From positions 62,001 to 126,000 of the forward strand of contig JAFDYI010000012.1 of the NCBI GenBank assembly GCA_018267475.1: DNA of 64,000 nt. Reading direction: 5' to 3'. The notes under the pieces were generated by a model. It did no database searches, had not been told where the DNA came from, and saw only the letters and a program-made list of their open reading frames with translations. Position 1 is the stretch's first letter. The number at the start of each line of letters is the position of its first letter. Positions 6,940-15,700 of the stretch are shown piece by piece. A program made the translations under genes and the position numbers. The stretch is from Bacteroidota bacterium (GTDB taxonomy: Bacteria > Bacteroidota > Bacteroidia > B-17B0 > Aurantibacillaceae).

Positions 6940-7788
6940 ATGTTAAACCACTGGCTTTATATAGTATGGGATGTAAACCCCGAAATGTTTACCATACCGG
7001 GTATTAACTGGCCGGTGCGTTGGTACGGTTTGCTGTTTGCCTGTGCCTTTTTAAGCAGTCAGTATATTGTGGGTTATGTTTTTAAAACCGAACAACGCCC
7101 CGAAAAATACCTAGACATAATTACTATATATATTATTGCCGGGACTATTATAGGCGCCCGCCTGGGGCATTGCCTTTTTTATTCGCCCGGATATTATTTA
7201 TCACACCCCCTAGAAATTTTAAAAATATGGGAAGGGGGCTTAGCAAGCCATGGCGGCGCTATAGGCATTATCACAGCTATGTTGTTATACTGCCGCAAAA
7301 CAGGCGAAAGCGTCTGGTGGCTTTTTGATAGAATTGTTATTGTGGTGCCTTTAGCAGGTATGTTTATTCGCTTAGGCAACTTAATGAATTCGGAAATTGT
7401 AGGCAAACCCACTACACTTCCTTGGGGTTTTAAATTTTTGCGTTGCGATGAAGATGCGCGTTTAGCTATGTTTCATAACGCAGACATGTTTCCGGCAAGG
7501 CACCCCTCTCAATTGTACGAAGCCATTTATTGCGTGTTTTTAACGCTACTCATGTTTTATTTATGGAAGTACAAACGCCAAGTACTTCCGCCTGGTTTTA
7601 CCTTTGGTTTGTTTTGCGTGTTGTTGTTTACTTCTCGTTTTTTTATGGAATTTTTGAAAGAAACGCAGGTAGATTGGGAAAAAAATCTAAGCTACGACAT
7701 GGGGCAATGGCTTAGCGTTCCCTTTGTGTTAGCGGGAGCTTGCATTATGTTTTTTACCTATAGAAAACAAAAAAAGAGTTTGCAGTAA
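6940..7788 (+). CDS. lgt: Prolipoprotein diacylglyceryl transferase
   Basis: A 282-residue polytopic inner-membrane enzyme that attaches diacylglycerol to the lipobox Cys of prolipoproteins. It has the family landmarks GGLASHGGAIG (catalytic His loop), RLGNLMNSEIVG (the Lgt signature with Arg and Asn) and HPSQLYEA. I take ATG 6940 as start. An in-frame TTG four codons earlier lies within the promoter box. Its substrates here would include the lipoproteins at 588, 11380 and 48731. Confidence 0.95.
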   Translation: MLNHWLYIVWDVNPEMFTIPGINWPVRWYGLLFACAFLSSQYIVGYVFKTEQRPEKYLDIITIYIIAGTIIGARLGHCLFYSPGYYLSHPLEILKIWEGGLASHGGAIGIITAMLLYCRKTGESVWWLFDRIVIVVPLAGMFIRLGNLMNSEIVGKPTTLPWGFKFLRCDEDARLAMFHNADMFPARHPSQLYEAIYCVFLTLLMFYLWKYKRQVLPPGFTFGLFCVLLFTSRFFMEFLKETQVDWEKNLSYDMGQWLSVPFVLAGACIMFFTYRKQKKSLQ

Positions 7789-7853
7789 AAAAGGCGTATT
7801 TCATTTTTTTTAATTCCTATAAAAACCTCATTTTTGCAAAAAAATAAAAAAGT

Positions 7854-8165
7854 ATGTTCGGGAAATTTGGAGATATGCTCGGTAAAATAAACGAGATAAA
7901 ACAAAAGGTAGAAGAGATAAAAACGAAATTAGAAAGCAGCACGGTGCAGGCCAGCAGCGCTACCGGCGATGTGAAAATAACCATGAACGGAAACCGAAAG
8001 GTAAAGCAGTTAAGCATTGCGCCCTCTTTACAAAGCGCTTCTAAAGAAGAATTAGAACGCCAACTAATGGCCGTTTTTAACCAAGCAGTAGAAGCCGCCG
8101 AGAAATTAAGTGCCGAAGAAATGAAAAAAGTAGCCGGCGGTTTAATCCCTCCGGGCTTATTGTAG
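7854..8165 (+). CDS. ybaB: YbaB/EbfC nucleoid-associated protein
   Basis: A 103-residue DNA-binding dimer with an N-terminal helix (FGKFGDMLGKINEIKQKVEEI), a central sheet with VKITMNGNRKVKQLSI and a C-terminal helix ending KVAGGLIPPGLL. The length and PPGL ending are family typical. No recR or dnaX neighbour is present, unlike many bacteria. Confidence 0.9.
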   Translation: MFGKFGDMLGKINEIKQKVEEIKTKLESSTVQASSATGDVKITMNGNRKVKQLSIAPSLQSASKEELERQLMAVFNQAVEAAEKLSAEEMKKVAGGLIPPGLL

Positions 8166-8187
8166 TTTTTTTTGCGGTAAGGCTATT

Positions 8188-8628
8188 TTAATCGTCGCCC
8201 GGTTCGGGTGCTTTTTTCAAGCCTGCCTTTTTAGGTTTTAATTTTTTTGGCCAGATGATATTGATAAGCTGCGTATCTTTAGTCATAAGTGCCGAGCTAA
8301 TGCCGTTATTTATAGTTACATTTTTGGGGTCGCTATTCCAAACGCGCTGTACGGCATCATAGGTGCCATCATCGCGCATTACGTAAAAAATTTCTACTTT
8401 ATGATTTTTTACTACCGCTTTGCCTTGATAGCAATCGGCGTTTGCGCCGCTTCTTATGGTAATAATCACATCGGTATAGGTGCCGTCAGCTACGTCGTCG
8501 CCCCCTCGTTCATCAAATTTTTGCGCCCATTTCAAATAGCAGTTTAATTCGGGTGCCTTATTTGTTTCTTGCGCCCACGCGTTTACAGAAAACACAACAG
8601 TCAATAGGGTAATTATCTTTTTCATCAT
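8188..8628 (-). CDS. Small exported protein of unknown function
   Basis: About 146 residues with a signal peptide (KKIITLLTVVFSVNAWAQ, cleavage after WAQ) and a mature acidic domain with two Cys (LNCYLKWAQKF and GANADCYQGKA). A Lys/Pro-rich tail ends PEPGDD. Two consecutive Met codons make the start uncertain by one residue. I recognise no family. Confidence 0.7.
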   Translation of the reverse strand: MMKKIITLLTVVFSVNAWAQETNKAPELNCYLKWAQKFDERGGDDVADGTYTDVIITIRSGANADCYQGKAVVKNHKVEIFYVMRDDGTYDAVQRVWNSDPKNVTINNGISSALMTKDTQLINIIWPKKLKPKKAGLKKAPEPGDD

Positions 8629-8717
8629 ATTTTTTTATATTTACATCTCCTCAATCTTGTTAAAGATGGTACATTTATATCCGATAAAAGTAAAAATTAT
8701 TTTTTAATACAAAAATT

Positions 8718-10259
8718 ATGCTGGTAAAAATATATGGTTGCGCAGTTTATGGCATCTTGGCCACAAAAATTACGGTAGAGGTAAATATAGTTACAGGAGT
8801 TAATTTTTACTTGGTAGGCCTGCCTGATAATGCCGTAAAAGAAAGCCAACAGCGTATTTATGCCGCATTAAAAAACAATAACTATAAAATACCCGGTAAA
8901 CAAATTACCGTAAATATGGCCCCCGCCGATATAAAAAAGGAAGGTTCTTCTTACGATTTAACCTTAGCCATCGGCATTTTAGCCGCCTCGGAGCAAGTAT
9001 CTATTTCGGCTTTAGAGGAATATGTAATTATGGGTGAATTAGCTCTAGATGGCGCTATTCGCCCGATAAAAGGGGTGTTGCCTATTGCTATAAAAGCCAA
9101 AGAAGAGGGTTTTAAAGGAATTATTGTTCCGCAAGAAAATGCTTCGGAAGCAGCAGTAGTAGAGGGTTTAGAGGTGTTTGGCGCCACTCATATAAACGAA
9201 GTGATTCGTTTTTTTAATGAAGATAAAGGGGCTTTGAAACAGTTTGTTTTTAACCCGGTTGATTTTTTCGCTCCTCCTGACAATATAGATGTTCCTGATT
9301 TTTCAGATGTAAGCGGACAAGAAAATATAAAACGTGCTTTTGAAATTGCCGCCGCAGGCGGGCACAACGTATTGCTGATTGGGCCGCCCGGTGCCGGTAA
9401 AACCATGCTTTCTAAAAGGGTGCCCTCTATACTTCCGCCGCTTACTTTGGGTGAGGCTTTAGAAACGACAAAAATTCATAGCGTTACCGGTAGAATAAGT
9501 AAAGGAGGCGGACTGGTTACCCAGCGCCCGTTTAGAAATCCGCATCACACTATATCTGATGTGGCCTTGGTGGGAGGTGGCATGAACCCGCAGCCCGGCG
9601 AAATTTCATTAGCCCACAACGGGGTGTTATTTTTAGATGAATTACCCGAATTTAAAAGAACGGTTCTGGAGGTAATGCGCCAACCTATGGAAGATAGAAT
9701 GGTTACTATATCGCGCGCTAAATTTTCGGTAGAGTATCCGGCTAGTTTTATGCTGGTAGCTTCTATGAACCCCTGCCCTTGCGGTTTTTACAACCACCCC
9801 GAAAAAGATTGTGTGTGCGCACCCGGCGTAGTGCAAAAATACCTCAACAAAATATCAGGCCCCTTACTGGATAGGATAGACATTCACATAGAAGTAACGC
9901 CCGTGCCTTTTAGCGAGCTAAGCAAGCAGCGCAACTCCGAAAAAAGTGCCGACATTCGTAAGCGGGTAATAGCGGCTCGAGAAATTCAAAAACAACGCTT
10001 TGAAAAATTTGAAGGTATATATTGCAACGCGCAAATGAGTACTAAATTATTGCAAACGTATTGCGTTTTAAATGATACTTGCAAAACGCTTTTAAAAAAT
10101 GCAATGGAGCGCTTGGGTTTATCGGCACGTGCCTACGACCGTATTTTAAAGGTAAGCCGTACCTTAGCTGATTTAGACGGCAGCCCCGACATTTTACCTA
10201 ATCACATTGCAGAGGCTATACAATACCGCAGCTTAGACAGAGAAAGCTGGGCGGGGTAA
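8718..10259 (+). CDS. comM: YifB/ComM-type Mg-chelatase-like AAA+ ATPase
   Basis: A 513-residue protein with an N-terminal ChlI-type Lon-protease-like domain (about 20-165), an AAA+ core with Walker A GPPGAGKTMLSKR near residue 220 and Walker B GVLFLDELPEF near 300, a Cys-rich insert (NPCPCGFYNHPEKDCVC) and a C-terminal helical lid. ComM homologues are hexameric helicases that promote branch migration during natural transformation. In Bacteroidota the role is untested. It converges with the phosphatase gene, with 5 bases between the two stops. Confidence 0.9.
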   Translation: MLVKIYGCAVYGILATKITVEVNIVTGVNFYLVGLPDNAVKESQQRIYAALKNNNYKIPGKQITVNMAPADIKKEGSSYDLTLAIGILAASEQVSISALEEYVIMGELALDGAIRPIKGVLPIAIKAKEEGFKGIIVPQENASEAAVVEGLEVFGATHINEVIRFFNEDKGALKQFVFNPVDFFAPPDNIDVPDFSDVSGQENIKRAFEIAAAGGHNVLLIGPPGAGKTMLSKRVPSILPPLTLGEALETTKIHSVTGRISKGGGLVTQRPFRNPHHTISDVALVGGGMNPQPGEISLAHNGVLFLDELPEFKRTVLEVMRQPMEDRMVTISRAKFSVEYPASFMLVASMNPCPCGFYNHPEKDCVCAPGVVQKYLNKISGPLLDRIDIHIEVTPVPFSELSKQRNSEKSADIRKRVIAAREIQKQRFEKFEGIYCNAQMSTKLLQTYCVLNDTCKTLLKNAMERLGLSARAYDRILKVSRTLADLDGSPDILPNHIAEAIQYRSLDRESWAG

Positions 10260-10264
10260 TAGCA

Positions 10265-11314
10265 TCACATTTTTATACCAAGCACGGTAATATCATCGGT
10301 TTGCTCTAAGATTCCTTGCCAGTTACTTAATGTTTTTTCTAATACCTGTTGCTGCTGGGCTATAGGAAGAGATGCGTTGTCGGTTATTGTTTTTTCTAAT
10401 TGTTTTTGTTTCAATTTTTTTCCTTTTGGCCCACCAAATTGGTCGGCATACCCATCAGAATATAGGTAAAAACAATCGCCACTTTGTGCTTGCAGGCTAA
10501 TGGTTTCGGGTAGTTTTATAGCTTGCTCAGAAGATCCTACCGAGCATTTCCCAGAGCTAATAATTTTTGACACTCCTTGTTGTACTGCTTGCAAACAAAG
10601 GTTGGCGCCGGAAAAAGTTATTTCGTTATTTTGGTAGTTAATACATAAAATAGCGGCCTCCATACCATCTTGTACGGCCCCTTCTTGTGCTTGTTTCAAA
10701 GCATTTTTTACTTCTAAATTCATCGTATTTAATATGCGCGAAGGTTCTGTAATGCCTTTTTCTATTACCGTTTTGCTAACGGCGTTGTAGGCCAACATAG
10801 TTAAAAAAGCGCCGGGTACACCGTGCCCGGTACAATCAAAAAGGGCTATAAATAATTTTTGCTCTGTTTTATGCAACCAATAAAAATCGCCGCTTACAAT
10901 GTTTTTAGGCTTATACAAAATAAACCCATTAAAAAAAAGATTATTCAGGGTATTAGCATCGGGCAACAAGGCTTGCTGTATGCGCTTGGCGTAGGTAATG
11001 CTATCGGTTAGTTCTTTATTTTTTTCTGAAATAATGCTGTTTTTTTCTTTTAATTTTTTTTGATTTTTATTTTTGTTGTAAATAATGAGCGCAGCTAACA
11101 CCAGCGTAAGTAGCATCAAAAAAAAGATGAAGTAAAAAAAGGTGCGATGCCCTTTTGGATAGCATACTTGGTACATATCCTCATCACCCAAAAAAGTATC
11201 TTTAAAAGAGAGGTGCTCTTTGTACTTGGGGTCTTTGCTTAAACTGTCTAATTGCGCAAAAAATACAGCGGGGTATAAAAAAAAGAGCGCAATACTATAT
11301 TTTAATGTGTTCAT
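10265..11314 (-). CDS. SpoIIE/PP2C-type phosphatase with short periplasmic N-terminus
   Basis: A 349-residue protein with a signal-like segment (1-21), about 35 exported residues, a membrane helix near 58-79, a coiled-coil linker with ELTDSITYAKRIQQALLP, and a SpoIIE phosphatase domain (about 125-349). Metal-binding patterns are SGDFYW, FDCTGHGVPGA, YSDGYADQFGG and EQTDDITVLG. It is closely related to the protein at 26965-28935 but lacks that protein's TPR sensor. The usual targets are anti-sigma-factor antagonists or response regulators, and none lies nearby. Confidence 0.88.
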   Translation of the reverse strand: MNTLKYSIALFFLYPAVFFAQLDSLSKDPKYKEHLSFKDTFLGDEDMYQVCYPKGHRTFFYFIFFLMLLTLVLAALIIYNKNKNQKKLKEKNSIISEKNKELTDSITYAKRIQQALLPDANTLNNLFFNGFILYKPKNIVSGDFYWLHKTEQKLFIALFDCTGHGVPGAFLTMLAYNAVSKTVIEKGITEPSRILNTMNLEVKNALKQAQEGAVQDGMEAAILCINYQNNEITFSGANLCLQAVQQGVSKIISSGKCSVGSSEQAIKLPETISLQAQSGDCFYLYSDGYADQFGGPKGKKLKQKQLEKTITDNASLPIAQQQQVLEKTLSNWQGILEQTDDITVLGIKM

Positions 11315-11379
11315 GATACGAAAGCAGCGTTTTTTATCTAGGTATTATTTCATTATAAGGCTTACGCACAAAGGTCGGG

Positions 11380-11988
11380 TTATTTTTTGTTTTGAGCCTC
11401 AAACTTTTTTATCATATCTTCATCAGAAATACCCATTAGTTTAATAGCCGAGGCGGCATCTTTAGCCATTTGTGTTTTTGGATATTCTCGTATTAGTGTT
11501 TCGTACATTTCTTTCGCGCGTACGTAATCGTTTAATTTAAAGTCGTACACGTTGGCTAAACGAAACATACATTCCGGTCTTAGTTTAAAGGCATCGCCGT
11601 ATTCGCCGCAACACATTCTGTAAAACTCGGCTGCGCGTATATATTGCCCCATATTTTCGGTTATTTCTCCGGCTTTAAACAGGTATTCGGGGCAGGCCAA
11701 ATCGTTGTAATAGTATTTATGATACGTATCATATAGGCGCACCATTTGTTTTCCTTTTGCCACATCTAAGGTTTCGCTGGTAAACAATTCTTTTTCCTTT
11801 TCTTTTATTTTCTTTTGCAGGTCAATGCGCGAAGGTATTTCTTCTTCTACCTTGGGAGGAGGGGGCAGCTCGGTAAGGCGTGTACTGTCTTTTACTAAAG
11901 GAACTTCTACTACAGCGGGGCTATTGGTGCAGGCCGAAAAAAGCAAACACCATGCAATAGGTAAAATAGTTTTTTTTAATATGCTCAT
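11380..11988 (-). CDS. TPR-containing lipoprotein
   Basis: A 202-residue protein with a signal peptide ending in a lipobox (LLFSAC, Cys at residue 20), a Pro-rich spacer (PPPPKVEEE) and TPR-like helices from about 95 on, including AAEFYRMCCGEYGDAF and AKEMYETLIREYPKTQMA. The repeat pattern is that of outer-membrane-associated TPR lipoproteins. It is not long enough to call BamD. Its ATG overlaps the def stop by 4 bases (ATGA), so translation is probably coupled to peptide deformylase. Confidence 0.78.
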   Translation of the reverse strand: MSILKKTILPIAWCLLFSACTNSPAVVEVPLVKDSTRLTELPPPPKVEEEIPSRIDLQKKIKEKEKELFTSETLDVAKGKQMVRLYDTYHKYYYNDLACPEYLFKAGEITENMGQYIRAAEFYRMCCGEYGDAFKLRPECMFRLANVYDFKLNDYVRAKEMYETLIREYPKTQMAKDAASAIKLMGISDEDMIKKFEAQNKK

Positions 11989-12599
11989 TTTTTTTGTTGA
12001 TATACTTTTGTCTTATAATCGGCTGAAAAAATGCCTTTGGCAATGTTATTTAGTTTACCGGCTAATAGCTTTCTTCTAAATGCGGATATGCGGTCGGTAA
12101 ATAGTTTCCCTTCTATATGGTCGTACTCGTGCTGCACCACGCGTGCGGCAAGGCCGCTAAGCGTTTCGGTGTGTTTTTCAAAGTTTTGGTCGTAGTATTC
12201 AATGGTAATGTTTGGCTTTCGCGTTACATCTTCTCGTATTTTTGGGATACTTAAACAACCTTCATTAAAAACCCACTCGTTTCCTTCTTCGCTTATTATT
12301 TGGGCGTTAATAAAAACACGTTTAAAGCTTTTCAAAAATGTTTTTTCTTTTTTAGAAAGTTTTTCGGCTTCTTCGTCTTCTTCATCCTCGTCGTCAGAAC
12401 CCGCAAAAGGGCTTGCGTCTATTACAAACAAACGAATCGATTTGCCTATTTGAGGGGCAGCAATGCCCACCCCGTTTGCATGATACATGGTTTCAAACAT
12501 GTTGGCAATGAGGTCATGCAGGCCTTCGTGGCTTTTTTCTATAGCAAGAGCGGTTTTCCTTAGCACGGGATCGCCATATACAACAACAGGTAAAATCAT
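11985..12599 (-). CDS. def: Peptide deformylase
   Basis: A 204-residue metalloenzyme that removes formyl groups from nascent proteins. All three family motifs are present: GVGIAAPQIG (motif 1), EGCLSIP (motif 2, metal Cys) and QHEYDHIEG (motif 3, HExxH). It carries an unusual acidic insert, DDEDEEDEEAEKLSKKEK, at about 70-87 between motifs 1 and 2, apparently in a surface loop. A minus-strand TACTTTTG box lies about 30 bases upstream. Confidence 0.95.
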   Translation of the reverse strand: MILPVVVYGDPVLRKTALAIEKSHEGLHDLIANMFETMYHANGVGIAAPQIGKSIRLFVIDASPFAGSDDEDEEDEEAEKLSKKEKTFLKSFKRVFINAQIISEEGNEWVFNEGCLSIPKIREDVTRKPNITIEYYDQNFEKHTETLSGLAARVVQHEYDHIEGKLFTDRISAFRRKLLAGKLNNIAKGIFSADYKTKVYQQKK

Positions 12600-12627
12600 A
12601 GTTCTGTTTTCTTTTTAGAAAGAGAGC

Positions 12628-12635
12628 CAAAAGTA
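12628..12635 (-). promoter_or_regulatory. -7 box (TACTTTTG) for def
   Basis: A minus-strand TAnnTTTG match 28 bases before the def ATG at 12599. Confidence 0.5.
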
Positions 12636-12723
12636 CAAAATTTTACCGAAGGAAAAGAGGCCTGTGTTGTAATATCTAAAAAACGATTGGCTAACAACAA
12701 CGCTCGTTGCTCCCTTGCAAATA

Positions 12724-12752
12724 AAAAAGGCTGCTTATGAGGCAGCCTTTTT
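12724..12752 (-). terminator. Terminator behind the large T9SS gene
   Basis: AAAAAGGCTGC and GCAGCCTTTTT pair perfectly around a 7-base loop, starting about 20 bases after the stop codon at 12771. Confidence 0.85.
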
Positions 12753-12770
12753 ATGGTTAAACAAACTTGT

Positions 12771-15700
12771 TTATTCTTTTACAAACTTGCTGTAAACACC
12801 TTGCACCAATACCGTATAAATACCGGCAGGATAAGCACTCACGTTTATTTGTATAGCGGTATCTTTTATGGTTACTACTTCTACCACCTGGCCAATAGCA
12901 TTGTAAATAGTAACAGTACCCAGTTCTGCTGTACCCTGTACGGTTATATAGTGTGCTGTTGGGTTGGGATATACCGAAAGTGAAGAGGCATCGCTTGCAT
13001 AACGCGCAATACCGGTACAAGCATCAACGGTGATGCTCACACTAGCTGTATTGGCACAACCCGTGGTGCTATTGGTATAGCTATACACAGGAGTGTATGT
13101 GCCGGCGGTAGCGCTTGGTGTAAAGGTACTGCCGCTTACAGAAGTGCCGCTGTATGCGCCTCCGGCAGGGTTACCCGTTAGAATGATAGGAGTGCCGTTT
13201 ACACACACAGAGGCTTGCGAAGCCGTTAAGCTAACGGTTGGTAAAGCTACTACCGAAACACTTATGGTAGCGGTGTTGGTACAGCCCGAAAGGTCTGCCC
13301 CTGTTACCGTATAGGAGGTATTGGCAGTAGGAGTTACCGCTACGTGAGCTGTTGTTTGACTGGTGCTCCAAGTATAAGTGCTAGCGCCGTTAGCCATTAA
13401 AGAATCGGATTGACCGACACATACTGCGCTTGATGTAGCTGCTGCTGTTACAACTACCGTATTGTTAGTAATAGTGGTAGTAGAGTACGAGGTACAACCC
13501 ATCACATTATACGAAACGGTATAAGTACCTGCTGGAGATGAGTTGGGGTTAAAGGTAAAAGTACCCACGGCTACCGTGCTGCTGTTTACCGAGAATACAC
13601 CACCACCTGTAACGGGCGTAATCGTGCCTATAACGGTAGTAGGTAAGCAATACCCGGCTTGTAAGCCGCTAAAACTGAGGTCTAAAGCGCCCATATCTTT
13701 TACAAGAACACGAGTAGAATCGCCAACGGTTGCTGTGCTATAAGAATCTAATTGTACGTAATAAAGAGCACCCGGGGTTAAACATCCTCTTTCTACATAA
13801 GAAGAGAATTGCACGCCGCCATGAGCGGTGTAATTGGCGTCATCATCATTAGCTCCCATTAAGGTAGCAGTAGCAGCACTAAGTAAACCATTACAAGTGT
13901 TGGCTTGCCACAAAGCTAATCGGGTATCAAAATCAGGAGATTGAATGGATACATGCCCCGATGCAGGTGCGGTAAAGGTAAACCACATGGTGTTGTTTAA
14001 AGTATTGTTGCACCACGACATAGGGCCGGCGCAACCGCCACCGGGAGGGGCTACCTCGCCGCTTTGTACAGTAGCACCTCCTAAATCGTAATATACAGAT
14101 GAGCTGGCTGTTCCGGTTAAAACAGGTAGAGGCAAGGCGCCACAAACACTGTCTCCGGGAAAATCTACGTGTATCATAAAGGGGGTGTGCGTAGTGTCAT
14201 TAGGGCAAGCAATGGAAGATGCTATTACGCTAAGATAAAAGGTGCCTGCTTGACTGGCTGTAAGAGGCTGTGTTGTAACGGTAGCATTTGGTATAGCCGA
14301 CCAAGGGCCTGAGGGGGAAGTAGAAACATACCATTGCAAGTCTCCCGTACCGGGCGATACGGTATAGTTGGTTGATTGATGAATGTTTAAGGTGCTAAGG
14401 CCGCTAATAGTACCGGCCACAGGCGGAACGGTGCAGGTAGCTGTAAAAATAGCCAAGCTATCTAAGCCAATGTCGTCCATTCCATAATCTGATTTTCCGG
14501 TAAAACGCACTACGCAGCTGGCGGAGTTTACGCTGCCTAAAGTCATATTATATTTTTTCCAAGAAGTACTTCCTGTAAAGTCGCCCGAAGCATAACTCCC
14601 TTTTTGAGTAAAAGTAACCCCATTATCGGTAGATAAAAACACAAAAAGAGAATCGTTTCCTGTTTTATTGATATGATAAAAAGACATCACATAGTTTTGG
14701 GTAGTTCCCATATTGGCGTATAAATCCAGTGTGCCGGTAGCACCACTAGGGGCATAATAGGAGTGAAAATCGGCCGAGCCAGTTCCAATAGGAGTAACCA
14801 CCCCGTTTGTGGCCGAAGTCCAGCCAGCAGAGGCGCCATCATCTTGTCTTCTCCAAGAGTTGTTTCCCGTGGTGGGATTGTCTTGCCAGCTAACGGCTAC
14901 GGGTACATTATGGTTGTCGCAACGGTTTTCCCAAGTGTTATCAAAAGTTTCTAAGTAAGGAATCGTTACATAGGTCATGCTGGGGCTCAGCATAGAAACA
15001 GTTACGGGGGTAGAGGTAGCGCTATTGGTTCCGCAAGAAACGATACAATGAAACTGAGTAGCGGCACTTACTGATTGAGTAGTGGTAGCCAAAGTAGCGG
15101 TTGGTATGGCCGTCCAAGTAATGCCATCGGGCGATGATTCCCATTGATACGTAAGTCCGGTAGCTAAAGTAGAGCCGCTTAAACTTAAGGTTACATTAGC
15201 GGGGCTGCACAAAAGAGTATTGGTAGATATGGCGGTACCGGCAGTAGGCATTCCCGAACAAGAAGATAAAGCAATAATGTTTAAACTATCTAAACCAATG
15301 TCGTCATTTCCATAATCGGATTTTCCGGTAAAACGCACTACGCAGCTGGCGGAGTTTACGCTGCCTAAAGTAAGGGTGTATTTTTTCCAAGAAGTACTTC
15401 CTGTAAAATCGCCCGAAGCATAGCTGCCTTGTTGGGTAAAAGTAGCTCCGTTATCGGTAGATAAAAGCACGAAAAGAGAATCGGTTCCTGTTTGGTTGAT
15501 ATGGTAAAACGACATTTGATAGTTTTGAAGGGTGCCCATATTCACATATAAATCTAAATTTCCTTTAGAACCACTAGATGCGAAATAGGAGTGAAAATCG
15601 GCTGAACCGGTTCCGATGGGGGTAACAATGCCTCCGGTAGCACCGCTCCAACCTGCAGAAGCGCCGTCGTCTTGCCTTCTCCAAGAGTTATTACCTGTAT

